Assembly (NCBI GenBank): GCA_045641505.1
Contig: JAZUHB010000127.1
Coordinates: forward strand, 1 to 34,748
Length of the DNA stretch: 34,748 nucleotides
Source of the DNA: JAZQNF01 sp045641505
GTDB taxonomy: Bacteria > Bacillota > Clostridia > Lachnospirales > Bianqueaceae
Direction: 5' to 3'
The notes under the pieces: model-generated
What the model saw: only the letters and a program-made list of their open reading frames with translations
Told to the model about the DNA's origin: nothing
The model's database searches: none
Made by a program: the position numbers and the translations under genes
In this document: positions 1-6,815 of the stretch, in pieces
How the letters are laid out: the number at the start of each line of letters is the position of its first letter
How positions within the stretch are numbered: the stretch's first letter is position 1

Positions 1-1
1 G

Positions 2-73
2 TTCTGCCCCGAGTGCGGCGTGGGCAACGCCCCCGATGCCGACAAGTGCACGAACTGCGGTCATGAGTTCTGA
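2..73 (+). CDS. C-terminal end of a zinc-ribbon protein (partial)
   Basis: Only the last 23 codons are in the window; the gene begins upstream. They hold two CxxC knuckles (CPEC and CTNC, 10 residues between them) and end in HEF before TGA. This is the usual treble-clef or zinc-ribbon tail found at the end of many small bacterial proteins. The tail alone does not say what the rest of the protein does. The next reading frame starts inside it, so it is probably the upstream member of the same operon. Confidence 0.75.
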   Translation, partial: FCPECGVGNAPDADKCTNCGHEF

Positions 74-335
74 TAAGAGCTACTACGTCTGCCAGCACCC
101 TGCCCATGGGGCGCTGGCAGAAATTTTATCCTCCTCCGAGCTCGAAAAGGCCTGGAGGACCCGGCCGGACCTCATCGTCCTGGCCGGTGCCGGTACGAAG
201 GCGGAGGCCCTGGAGCTGATCCGGCGGGCGGCCGCCTGTTTCGGTTTTTCCGACGGGGCCGGGACGGAGGAGCAAAAAGCAGCCTTCGGCGAGATGATCC
301 GCCGTCTGGCAAAGGGAGAGGAGAACGTAAAATGA
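63..335 (+). CDS. small hypothetical protein, 90 aa
   Basis: I do not recognise a family. The protein is 90 residues, soluble in character, with a Cys-His pair near the N-terminus (YVCQHPAHG), a central LIVLAGAG stretch and a basic, helical C-terminus. The ATG at 63 is preferred: it overlaps the end of the zinc-ribbon gene by 11 bases, whereas the more upstream ATG at 36 would lie deep inside that gene. Its stop overlaps the next start (ATGA), so it is translationally coupled to the DUF1461-like gene. The position in a tightly packed operon supports it being real, although its function is unknown. Confidence 0.6.
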   Translation: MSSDKSYYVCQHPAHGALAEILSSSELEKAWRTRPDLIVLAGAGTKAEALELIRRAAACFGFSDGAGTEEQKAAFGEMIRRLAKGEENVK

Positions 336-1066
336 AAGCGCTGAAAGGGATCCTGTGCCTCCTGGCCGGAGCGGGCCTCGTGGTGTTTACGTTCTTCGCC
401 TGCTTCAAGACGGTCGTCTTCAACCGTTCCTTCATCAACCGGGAAATGGTGAAGTACGACGTCGCCTCCGATACGAAGATGGAGGAGGCCGATCTGGAGG
501 CGCTCTTCGACGAGACGCTGAAGTATCTCGAGGGCCGGCGCGAGGACATGGTGATCGACACGGTCGTCGGCGGCGTCCCGCGGGAGGCCTTCAACGAGCA
601 GGAGAAGCTCCACATGGTGGACGTCAAGGGCCTGTTCGACGCGGGCTATACCATCTATTACTGCGCTATCGGCTGCTGCGTGATCGCGCTCGCCGCGCTC
701 CTTCTGTGGAAGGATGAGCGGCGCGGCCTCGCGAAGGGCTACTGCGGCGCCGTCATCGCCGCCTTCATCGTCTTCTTCGTGCTGGCGGTGGGGCTCGGCA
801 GTCTGTTCGCCACGGATTTCGACCGCTATTTCGTGCTTTTCCACGAGATTTTCTTCGACAACGACCTGTGGCTGATGGATCCGAAAAAATGCCTGATGAT
901 CAACATGATGCCCCAGAATTTCTTCTTCGACATCGTGATGAAGTTCGGGCTCATGTTCCTCTGCGCGGCCTTTCTGGTCATCACCCTCTGCGTGATCGTC
1001 CGGAGAAGGCTGAAGGCGAAGCTGCTCGCGGAAGAGCCCGCGGCCGCGGAAATTCCGGAAATCTGA
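332..1066 (+). CDS. TIGR01906/DUF1461-like integral membrane protein
   Basis: A 244-residue membrane protein with hydrophobic segments near residues 5-25, 108-128, 138-160 and 203-225. Between the third and fourth lies the signature I associate with the TIGR01906 (DUF1461) family: a HEIFF-x-ND-x-W-x-x-DP block followed by a Met/Pro-rich stretch and FFFD. The biochemical function of this family is not known; its members are found mainly in Firmicutes. The gene overlaps the preceding small gene by ATGA and is followed after one base by the DUF2953-like gene, so it belongs to the operon that ends with gerW. Assignment rests on recalled motif similarity, not on an alignment. Confidence 0.7.
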   Translation: MKALKGILCLLAGAGLVVFTFFACFKTVVFNRSFINREMVKYDVASDTKMEEADLEALFDETLKYLEGRREDMVIDTVVGGVPREAFNEQEKLHMVDVKGLFDAGYTIYYCAIGCCVIALAALLLWKDERRGLAKGYCGAVIAAFIVFFVLAVGLGSLFATDFDRYFVLFHEIFFDNDLWLMDPKKCLMINMMPQNFFFDIVMKFGLMFLCAAFLVITLCVIVRRRLKAKLLAEEPAAAEIPEI

Positions 1067-1067
1067 G

Positions 1068-2018
1068 ATGGAGAAAGAAAAGAAAAAGGGCCTCGTCCTC
1101 TGGCTCTGCCTGGGCGGGGCGGCGCTTTTGATTACCCTGTGCTTCGTTTTCCGCTTTTACGTTCCGCTCTGGATCCTCGGCGGGCTCCTGGCGCTCATCC
1201 TGATCCCGGTGCTGCTGGTGCTTTTGGTGCCCCTGCGCTACCGCTTCACGGCGGACAAGACGAAGGAAAGCTTCAACCTGAAGGGAAACGCCTCCTGGCT
1301 GCTGCACATCCTGCACGTCGACTATTCGCTGGCCGACGGGAGCTTCGACTGGGGAATCCGGCTGTTCGGGTTCCGCCTGAAGAAGGATAAGAAGGAGAGC
1401 GCGGCGCCTCCCGCGGAGGAGAAGCCGGCGGAAAAACCGGAAGAAAAGCCGGCGGAGGAGAAGAAGCCCCTCGGCGCCGCGGAGGCGAAGGAGCTTTGGG
1501 ACGAGAGCACGGAGCGGGTGGAGAAGGCCGAGAAGCAGCTCGGCCGCCGGAAGTTCAGTCTGGAGGAGCTCGAGGAGAAGGCGCAGCGGCTGGCGGATCG
1601 GATCAATTACTGGTACGAGCTTGCCCGGGACAACAAGGAGGGCGTGGGGCGGACGTTCCGCTACACCGGCCGGCTCCTCGGCAAGATCCTGCCGCGCCGC
1701 GCGATGCTTTCGCTGGAATACGGCGCGAGCGATCCGGCGCTGACCGGTCAGCTGGCGGGCCTCTGGTCGGTTCTCGCGATCATGATCCGGAAGAGACCGA
1801 AGCGGGATCTGGCCCTTTACCCCGATTTCGACACGCAGCGCTTCGCGCTGGACGGTTCCGCCCGGGGACGCTTCTCTCTGGGGAGCCTCGGCGCGACGTT
1901 TCTGCGGGCCCTGCTTGACAAACGGGTCCGGAAGATGATAAAAACGATAAAGGAAGTCCGCGCGCGGTCAGGCGCGGCAGAACCTGCGCCGGAAGCGCCG
2001 GAGCAGAAGGAGGAATGA
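1068..2018 (+). CDS. DUF2953 domain protein, YtfI-like
   Basis: A 316-residue protein with two hydrophobic helices near the N-terminus (about residues 8-25 and 30-52), a low-complexity Lys/Glu/Pro linker at roughly 105-145, and a C-terminal region (about 190-290) resembling DUF2953: beta-rich, with the GASDPALTG motif and a conserved YPDF. In Bacillus subtilis the DUF2953 gene ytfI sits directly before ytfJ/gerW, and the same pair occurs here, which is the strongest support for the call. The pair is linked to spore function in Bacillus; the direct role of DUF2953 is not established. It starts two bases after the previous stop with only a weak ribosome binding site, which suggests translational coupling. 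Confidence 0.75.
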   Translation: MEKEKKKGLVLWLCLGGAALLITLCFVFRFYVPLWILGGLLALILIPVLLVLLVPLRYRFTADKTKESFNLKGNASWLLHILHVDYSLADGSFDWGIRLFGFRLKKDKKESAAPPAEEKPAEKPEEKPAEEKKPLGAAEAKELWDESTERVEKAEKQLGRRKFSLEELEEKAQRLADRINYWYELARDNKEGVGRTFRYTGRLLGKILPRRAMLSLEYGASDPALTGQLAGLWSVLAIMIRKRPKRDLALYPDFDTQRFALDGSARGRFSLGSLGATFLRALLDKRVRKMIKTIKEVRARSGAAEPAPEAPEQKEE

Positions 2019-2019
2019 G

Positions 2020-2424
2020 ATGCAGACGAAAGAATCCCTCAGCGGCATGCTGGAACAGTTCGAGAATTTCATCAGCACGAAGACCGTGGTGGGCGAACCG
2101 ATCTATCTGAATGACATGACGCTGCTGCCCATCGTCGACGTGAGCTTCGGCTGCGCCTGCGGCACCTCTTCCTCCACGAAGGAAAGCGTCAGCGGCGGCA
2201 TCGGCGGCAAAATGACGCCCAGCGCCGTGCTGGTGATCAAGGACGGCACCGCCCGTCTCGTGAACATCAAGAACCAGGACGGCTTCACCCGCGCGATGGA
2301 TCTCCTGCCTGAAGTGATGGACCGGCTGAAGGGCGGGTTCTCCAGGAAGGACAAGGAGACCGTGATCGAGGCGGTGAAGGCCGGGGAGCCCGGCGAAACG
2401 AAAAACGGGGAGACCAAGGCCTGA
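2020..2424 (+). CDS. gerW: GerW (YtfJ) family sporulation protein
   Basis: A 134-residue soluble protein matching the GerW/YtfJ family throughout: an N-terminal helix (residues 5-25), the GEPI..ND.T..PI.DVSFG core, a glycine-rich SGGIGGK segment near 58-65, and a VLVIKDG strand followed by a helix. In B. subtilis YtfJ/GerW is made in the forespore and is needed for normal germination with some nutrients. A good AAGGAGG lies 7 bases before the ATG, overlapping the end of the YtfI-like gene. It is the last gene of the operon; a strong terminator follows at 2457. Its presence suggests a spore-forming lineage but does not prove that this strain sporulates, since the family also occurs in non-sporulating relatives. 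Confidence 0.88.
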   Translation: MQTKESLSGMLEQFENFISTKTVVGEPIYLNDMTLLPIVDVSFGCACGTSSSTKESVSGGIGGKMTPSAVLVIKDGTARLVNIKNQDGFTRAMDLLPEVMDRLKGGFSRKDKETVIEAVKAGEPGETKNGETKA

Positions 2425-2456
2425 CGCGGGCCTCGCCGTACATAACGCTATGCTGC

Positions 2457-2483
2457 AAAAGCCTTGGTTGCCAAGGCTTTTTT
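2457..2483 (+). terminator. Rho-independent terminator after gerW
   Basis: A seven-base-pair stem GCCTTGG / CCAAGGC with a TTG loop is followed by a run of six T and preceded by four A. It closes the operon that ends with gerW, so the hairpin array beginning at 2542 is not simply the tail of that mRNA unless there is read-through. Confidence 0.85.
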
Positions 2484-2541
2484 GCTTTTTAGGGAATCAT
2501 GGCCGGGGGAGGCGGCTTCTTGGAGGTATTTTTTCGTCGCT

Positions 2542-2896
2542 TGCCACGTTTTTGGGGAAAATGGCGAAAAGCGTGGCAGGCCTTTCCGGTGCATGTTGCA
2601 ACACTTACCACGCTATTTTGAAAAACGGCAAAAAGCGTGGCAGGTATCTGAACAATTTTGACCGTACATACCACGCTATTTAGGAAAATGCAAAAAAACG
2701 TGGTAAGCCATCCCGGTTTATGCGGCAACACCTACCACGCAAATTTGTAAAACGCGAAAAAACGTGGCAGGATCACGGAGCCCAAGCATCAGCGCATACC
2801 ACGCAATTTAGAAAAATGCCGAAAAACGTGGTATTCATGCCCGGACACACATTATCACCTGCCACGTTTTTAGCGGAATCGCCGATTTGCGTGGTA
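2542..2896 (+). repeat. array 1: six 37-nt hairpin units, period 63-64 nt
   Basis: Six units, each exactly 37 nt, lie at 2542-2578, 2606-2642, 2669-2705, 2733-2769, 2797-2833 and 2860-2896. Each begins TRCCACG and ends CGTGGYA, so the ends pair, and the middle is A/T-rich with a conserved AAAAYGCCGAAAA-like core in the better units. The segments between units are 27, 26, 27, 27 and 26 nt and are mostly unrelated to each other. Units are similar but not identical, unlike CRISPR repeats. The stretch carries no convincing gene: the periods alternate between 63 and 64 nt, so no frame is maintained. The rest of the 2425-3241 gap holds the gerW terminator and the hsp20 control region; I see nothing in 2897-3000. 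Confidence 0.9.
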
Positions 2897-3001
2897 GGTC
2901 GGCCGATGGCGCCGTTTTCCGCAGAACGGCAGTGCCGGTTTTCAATCAGTCAGTATCTCTGTTCCGGCGGAATTTGTCCGAGACGGCGCGCAGATGTGAC
3001 C

Positions 3002-3030
3002 TTAACTATCAATATCATCTGACGTTATTA
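3002..3030 (+). promoter_or_regulatory. candidate hsp20 promoter overlapping CIRCE
   Basis: TTAACT at 3002-3007 and TTATTA at 3025-3030 are separated by 17 nt and are the best sigma-A-like pair placed so that CIRCE covers the -10 and start site, the usual arrangement for HrcA repression. Both hexamers are imperfect. It would give an unusually long leader of about 200 nt before hsp20. A promoter closer to the gene cannot be excluded; TATAGT at 3111 has no good -35 partner. Confidence 0.4.
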
Positions 3031-3054
3031 GCACTCATATAAGGTGAGTGCTAA
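3028..3054 (+). promoter_or_regulatory. CIRCE operator (HrcA binding site)
   Basis: A perfect inverted repeat, TTAGCACTC, nine bases, GAGTGCTAA. This is the exact CIRCE consensus bound by the heat-shock repressor HrcA. It lies upstream of hsp20 and predicts induction of that gene by heat or protein-folding stress. HrcA itself is not encoded in this window. Confidence 0.95.
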
Positions 3055-3241
3055 CATTTTACACCGCGGAAATAGTTTGGACATAATCTGTTCATAAATG
3101 TGGACTATCATATAGTCAAGATCGAAAGGGGAGAGCAACGGAGCTCCGGAGCGTCCCCCGGCCGGTCGGGAACTTCACATTTCGGGCAGCGCCGCGGATT
3201 CCCGCTGAGCCAGGCCCGCCGCACATAAGGAGGTACACATC

Positions 3242-3682
3242 ATGTTCGAATTTTTCCCCATTGAAAAAAAGAGTTTCAACGTACTGGATCCCTTCGCCGA
3301 TTTCGATAAGGCTTTCTGGAACGACCTGCTGCCCCGCGACATCCGCGTGACCCAGGGCTTCCGCACCGACGTCAGAGACCTCGGCGACGCCTTCCTGCTG
3401 GAGAGCGAGCTCCCCGGCTACAAGAAGGAGGACATCAAGGTCTCCCTCGACGACAAGTATCTGACCATCTCCGCCGAGCGCGCCGAAGAGGCCGAAACGG
3501 AGGAGACCGCCGGAAGCTACATCCGCAAGGAGCGCTTCTACGGCACCGTCACCCGCCGCTTCGCGGTCGAGGGCATCAAGACGGACGGCATCACCGCCGA
3601 ATACAAGGACGGCATCCTGGCCCTCAAGCTTCCCAAGAAGACCGTGGAAGAGAAGGCCAGCCGCACCATCGATATCCAGTAA
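3242..3682 (+). CDS. hsp20: Hsp20/alpha-crystallin family small heat-shock protein
   Basis: A 146-residue ATP-independent holdase chaperone. The alpha-crystallin domain spans about residues 36-140, with the typical start (TDVRDLGDAFLLESELPGYKKEDIKVSL), the Y-G..RRF segment and the conserved GILALKLPK near the end, followed by a short C-terminal tail. Small heat-shock proteins bind unfolding proteins in the cytoplasm and hand them to DnaK or ClpB systems. AAGGAGGT lies 8 bases before the ATG. It is monocistronic, between a perfect CIRCE and a terminator, so it should form a one-gene HrcA regulon unit. In many Clostridia CIRCE controls hrcA-grpE-dnaK and groESL; its use for a lone hsp20 is less usual but known. 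Confidence 0.95.
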   Translation: MFEFFPIEKKSFNVLDPFADFDKAFWNDLLPRDIRVTQGFRTDVRDLGDAFLLESELPGYKKEDIKVSLDDKYLTISAERAEEAETEETAGSYIRKERFYGTVTRRFAVEGIKTDGITAEYKDGILALKLPKKTVEEKASRTIDIQ

Positions 3683-3700
3683 ATCCCCCTGATTCGAAGA

Positions 3701-3722
3701 AGAGCCCTCCGGGGCTCTTTTT
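3701..3722 (+). terminator. Rho-independent terminator after hsp20
   Basis: AGAGCCC / GGGCTCT forms a GC-rich stem with a short TCCG loop, followed by TTTTT. It sits 18 bases after the hsp20 stop codon. Confidence 0.85.
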
Positions 3723-3788
3723 CGGTTGACGAAAGACCGGCGGAAATCTATAATTCTATTTATATGTGCGGAAAGGGAGGTGGGCGCG

Positions 3789-4703
3789 ATGGAAAAACGA
3801 AACGGGCGTGAGGGCGCGGATTTCCGCGGCATCTGGCTCGCGCTGCTCGCGGCGGCCCTGTACGCGCTCGGGACCCCGTTTTCCAAACTCTTGCTTCAGG
3901 AGCTTCCGCCGACGCTTACGGCGGGCTTCCTCTATCTCGGCGCGGGGATCTGCATGCTGACGCTCTCGCTGCTCCGCCGGCTGACCGGCCGCCGGAACGA
4001 GGAACGCCTGAGCCGCCGGGAGCTGCCGTTCACCGTTTTGATGATCCTCCTGGACATCGCGGCGCCGGTCCTTCTGATGTGGGGGCTTAGGACCGCGGGG
4101 GCGGCGGAGGCCTCGCTCCTCGGCAATTTCGAGATCGTCGCCACGGCGCTGATCGCGCTGGCGGTCTTCCGCGAGGCAATCTCGCCCCGGCTCTTCGCGG
4201 GCATCCTCTTCGTGACGCTTTCCTGCGCGCTTCTTTCCGTGACGGACCTTCGCTCCTTCCGCTTTTCCGGCGGCGCGGCGCTCGTCCTCGGTGCGGCCAC
4301 GCTCTGGGGCCTCGAGAACAACTGCACGCGGAAGATCTCCTCGAAGGACCCGCTCCAGATCGTCCTCCTGAAGGGCATAGGGAGCGGCGCGGGCGCCCTG
4401 GTCACGGGACTTCTGCTCGGCGAGAGGACGGAGCGCTTCCTGCCGGTGCTGTTCGCGCTGCTTCTCGGCGCGGTGGCCTACGGTCTCAGCATTTACTGCT
4501 ACGTCTACGCGCAGCGGCGCATCGGCGCGGCGCGGACCAGCGCCTTCTACGCGGTCTGCCCCTTCATCGGCGTGCTGCTGTCGCTCTTGATTTTCCGGGA
4601 GCTGCCGGGCCGGATGTTTATCCCGGCGCTCTGCCTCATGCTCCTCGGAGCCTGGCTCTGCTCGGGCGAAGGCCCGCTGTTTCGGAGGAAGAAACATGAA
4701 TAA
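3789..4703 (+). CDS. EamA/DMT-superfamily transporter
   Basis: A 304-residue integral membrane protein with ten hydrophobic segments arranged as two EamA repeats (about residues 10-140 and 155-295), the standard plan of the drug/metabolite transporter superfamily. The first repeat contains ALYALGTPFSK and the second ATLWGLENNCTRKIS, both typical of EamA members. The substrate cannot be inferred; family members export amino acids, metabolites or drugs. The ATG at 3789 is chosen because AGGGAGGTGGG lies just upstream; a longer frame begins at 3726 but has no ribosome binding site and starts inside the leader. The gene overlaps the following nucleotide hydrolase gene by 8 bases. Confidence 0.85.
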   Translation: MEKRNGREGADFRGIWLALLAAALYALGTPFSKLLLQELPPTLTAGFLYLGAGICMLTLSLLRRLTGRRNEERLSRRELPFTVLMILLDIAAPVLLMWGLRTAGAAEASLLGNFEIVATALIALAVFREAISPRLFAGILFVTLSCALLSVTDLRSFRFSGGAALVLGAATLWGLENNCTRKISSKDPLQIVLLKGIGSGAGALVTGLLLGERTERFLPVLFALLLGAVAYGLSIYCYVYAQRRIGAARTSAFYAVCPFIGVLLSLLIFRELPGRMFIPALCLMLLGAWLCSGEGPLFRRKKHE

Positions 4704-5112
4704 AAAAGTATATTTCGGCGGCTCCATCCGGGGCGGCCGGGCGGACGCGGAGCTCTACCGCCGCCTGATCGTCCGCATGAACGAAACCGACACGGTGCTC
4801 ACCGAGCACATCGGCGATCTGTCCCTCAGCGTACTGGAGCGGGGGCGGGACCGCGACGCGGAGATCTACGCGCAGGATACGGCGTGGCTGCGCGAGTGCG
4901 ACCTGCTGATCGCGGAGGTGACGAGCCCCTCGCTCGGCGTCGGCTACGAGCTTGCCTACGCGGAGGCACTCGGCAAGCCCTGCTATCTGTTCTACCGTCC
5001 GTCCGTGACCCAGCTTTCGGCGATGCTCACGGGCGATCCCTATTTCAAGATCTTCCCCTACGAAACGGAGGAGGAGCTCTTCACGTTCGTCGACGGAATC
5101 CTGAAGAACTGA
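4696..5112 (+). CDS. 2-deoxynucleoside 5'-phosphate N-hydrolase-like (DNPH1/Rcl) protein
   Basis: A 138-residue protein of the nucleoside 2-deoxyribosyltransferase superfamily. It opens with YFGGSIRGGR (residues 6-15), the phosphate-binding loop characteristic of DNPH1/Rcl, and carries D69, E74 in AEVTSPS and E85 in GVGYELAYAEALGKP. The last is at the position of the catalytic glutamate. DNPH1 enzymes cleave the N-glycosidic bond of deoxynucleoside monophosphates to a free base and deoxyribose 5-phosphate. A sanitising role, removing modified dNMPs, is known for the human enzyme; for this bacterial homologue it is inference. The start overlaps the transporter gene by 8 bases with a GGAGGAAG upstream, indicating coupled expression, though no metabolic link to the transporter is evident. 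Confidence 0.85.
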   Translation: MNKKVYFGGSIRGGRADAELYRRLIVRMNETDTVLTEHIGDLSLSVLERGRDRDAEIYAQDTAWLRECDLLIAEVTSPSLGVGYELAYAEALGKPCYLFYRPSVTQLSAMLTGDPYFKIFPYETEEELFTFVDGILKN

Positions 5113-5140
5113 TTCCGATCCTTTTCCCTGGAGGCGCTTC

Positions 5141-6499
5141 GTGGCTACTCTGGACATGACCTCGGGCAATCTGCGGAAGCAGATGCTCAGCTTCGCGTTC
5201 CCGATTTTTCTCAGCAGTTTGTTCCAAAACCTCTACAACATCGCGGATTCGCTGATCGTCAGCCGCTACGTGGGCAAGACCGCCCTGGCGGCCGTCAGCT
5301 CCTCGGGCAACCTGATCCATCTCTTCAACAGCTTCTTCATCGGCATGGCGATGGGCGCGGGTACGCTGATTTCCAAGTATTTCGGGGCCCGCGATCAGGA
5401 GAACATGTCCCGCGCGATCCACACGGACGTGGCGGTGGGCCTGATTTCGGGCGCGCTGCTGACCGTGGCGGGCGTCGCGCTCACGCCGGCGGTGCTTCGG
5501 CTGATGAACACCGCGCCGGAGGTGCTGCCCCAGTCGATCACCTATTTCCGCTACTACTTCCTCGGCTGCCTGGCGATCGTGATGTACAACGTGTTCAACG
5601 GGATCCTGAACGCCGTGGGCAACTCCCGCCGGCCGCTGGTGTATCTGATCATTTCCTCCTGCCTGAACGTGCTTCTGGACCTTCTGTTCGTCGGCGTGTT
5701 CCGCGCGGGCGTCGCGGGTGCGGCCATCGCGACCACCATCTCCCAGTTCGTCAGCGCGATGCTCTGCCTGGGACATCTGGTGAAGGAGGGCAACCCCTAC
5801 CGGGTGGAGCTTGGCAAGGTCCGAGTCCACCGGGACATGCTGAAGGACATCCTCCATTACGGCATCCCGGGCGGCGTGCAGAACTCCGTGATCGGGCTCG
5901 CCAACGTGATCGTGCAGGCGAACATCAACGTGTTCGGCGAGGACGCGATGGCCGGCTGCGGAGCCTACAGCAAGCTGGAGGGCTTCGGCTTCCTGCCCAT
6001 CAATTCCTTCACGATGGCCATCAGCACCTTCGTCTCCCAGAACTTCGGCGCCGGCAAGACCGAGCGGATGAAGGAGGGCGCCCGCTTCGGGGTCCGGACC
6101 TCGGTGCTGCTTTCGGAGCTGATCGGCGTGCTGTTCTACCTCTTCGCGCCGCAGCTGATCTCCATCTTCAAGACCGAGCCGGAGGTCACGCAGTTCGGCG
6201 TGCTCTGGGCCCGCACCACCAGCCTGTTCTACTGTCTGTTGGCGCTGTCGCACTGCATGGCGGCGGTGTTCCGCGGCGCGGGCAAAACCTTCGTGCCCAT
6301 GTTCGTGATGCTGGGCATCTGGTGCGTGCTGCGCGTCATCTACATTACCGTGATCATGCACTTCACGAACGATATTCAGAATATCTTCTGGGCGTATCCG
6401 CTCACCTGGTCCATCAGCTCGGTGATCTACCTGACGATTTATTTCAAGGGGGACTGGGCCCGGATCCCGGCGGCCGCGGAGCCTCCGGAAGCCGGCTGA
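5141..6499 (+). CDS. MATE family efflux transporter
   Basis: A 452-residue membrane protein with about twelve transmembrane segments in two six-helix halves, matching the MATE (NorM/DinF) family: the N-terminal FPIFLSSLFQNLYNIADSLIVSRYVG segment, the GMAMGAGTLISKYFGA motif in the first half and FVSQNFGAGK in the second. MATE proteins use Na+ or H+ gradients to export cationic drugs and metabolites. The start is a GTG at 5141 with GGAGG ending 6 bases upstream; the residues from this codon match the usual N-terminus of the family. It follows the DNPH1-like gene by 28 bases and is closed by a terminator, so it may be the last gene of the transporter-hydrolase-exporter unit. The substrate is unknown. 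Confidence 0.92.
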   Translation: MATLDMTSGNLRKQMLSFAFPIFLSSLFQNLYNIADSLIVSRYVGKTALAAVSSSGNLIHLFNSFFIGMAMGAGTLISKYFGARDQENMSRAIHTDVAVGLISGALLTVAGVALTPAVLRLMNTAPEVLPQSITYFRYYFLGCLAIVMYNVFNGILNAVGNSRRPLVYLIISSCLNVLLDLLFVGVFRAGVAGAAIATTISQFVSAMLCLGHLVKEGNPYRVELGKVRVHRDMLKDILHYGIPGGVQNSVIGLANVIVQANINVFGEDAMAGCGAYSKLEGFGFLPINSFTMAISTFVSQNFGAGKTERMKEGARFGVRTSVLLSELIGVLFYLFAPQLISIFKTEPEVTQFGVLWARTTSLFYCLLALSHCMAAVFRGAGKTFVPMFVMLGIWCVLRVIYITVIMHFTNDIQNIFWAYPLTWSISSVIYLTIYFKGDWARIPAAAEPPEAG

Positions 6500-6531
6500 A
6501 AAGACCCGAAAACCGCATAATACCTCATGAA

Positions 6532-6566
6532 CGCTGTCCGTTTCCCGAAACGGACGGCGTTTTTTT
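6532..6566 (+). terminator. Rho-independent terminator after the MATE gene
   Basis: A stem formed by CGCTGTCCGTTT and GAAACGGACGGCG around a CCC loop, followed by seven T. It insulates the mraZ promoter at 6639 from the MATE transcript. Confidence 0.88.
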
Positions 6567-6638
6567 GCGTACGCGCGGTCCGGAACGCCGCCATGCGAAA
6601 ACTTTTTGAATAAACACTGAAAAACATCGAAAAAACGC

Positions 6639-6667
6639 TTGCAAAATAGAAATTTATGTTATAAGAT
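6639..6667 (+). promoter_or_regulatory. sigma-A-type promoter of the dcw cluster
   Basis: TTGCAA (6639-6644), 17 nt, TAAGAT (6662-6667); a TATAAG at 6660 gives the same -10 region in a different register. It lies about 150 nt before mraZ, and the MraZ boxes begin on its last base. The 6500-6815 gap otherwise holds the preceding terminator and a purine-rich mraZ leader with several CCGAAAA repeats. Confidence 0.65.
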
Positions 6668-6710
6668 GGGAACACAAGGAAAAATTTGGTAGTTTTGGGA
6701 AAAAACGGGA
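6667..6710 (+). promoter_or_regulatory. MraZ-box repeats (autoregulatory operator)
   Basis: Direct repeats of a TGGGA-like motif spaced about 10 bp, on one face of the helix: TGGGA at 6667, AGGA at 6677, TGGTA at 6687, TGGGA at 6696, CGGGA at 6706. Characterised MraZ proteins bind arrays of TGGG-type or AAAGTGG-type boxes just upstream of their own gene and repress the dcw operon. Here the boxes begin at the -10 and cover the likely start site, which fits autorepression. Two of the five repeats are weak. Confidence 0.6.
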
Positions 6711-6815
6711 AGATTTACAGCCGGAAGGACGCCGAAAAACAGAAAAAAGCGCTCTCCGGGCCCGAAACCGCCGAAAAGCTCCGAAAAACGTCATGAAAGG
6801 AGGCGAGATACCCGG

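Noticed and set aside
2542..2896. CRISPR array
   Set aside because: The spacing is CRISPR-like, but the repeats differ at many inner positions, the only invariant parts are the pairing ends, intervening segments are short for spacers, and no cas gene is in the window. The same applies to 22172-22503.
2450..3022. Small plus-strand frames over array 1
   Set aside because: They depend on the repeat sequence, start without ribosome binding sites and are interrupted by the change between 63- and 64-nt steps.
3120..3240. RNA thermometer (ROSE or fourU type) upstream of hsp20
   Set aside because: No UYGCU or four-U element opposite the AAGGAGGT was seen. CIRCE already explains heat control.
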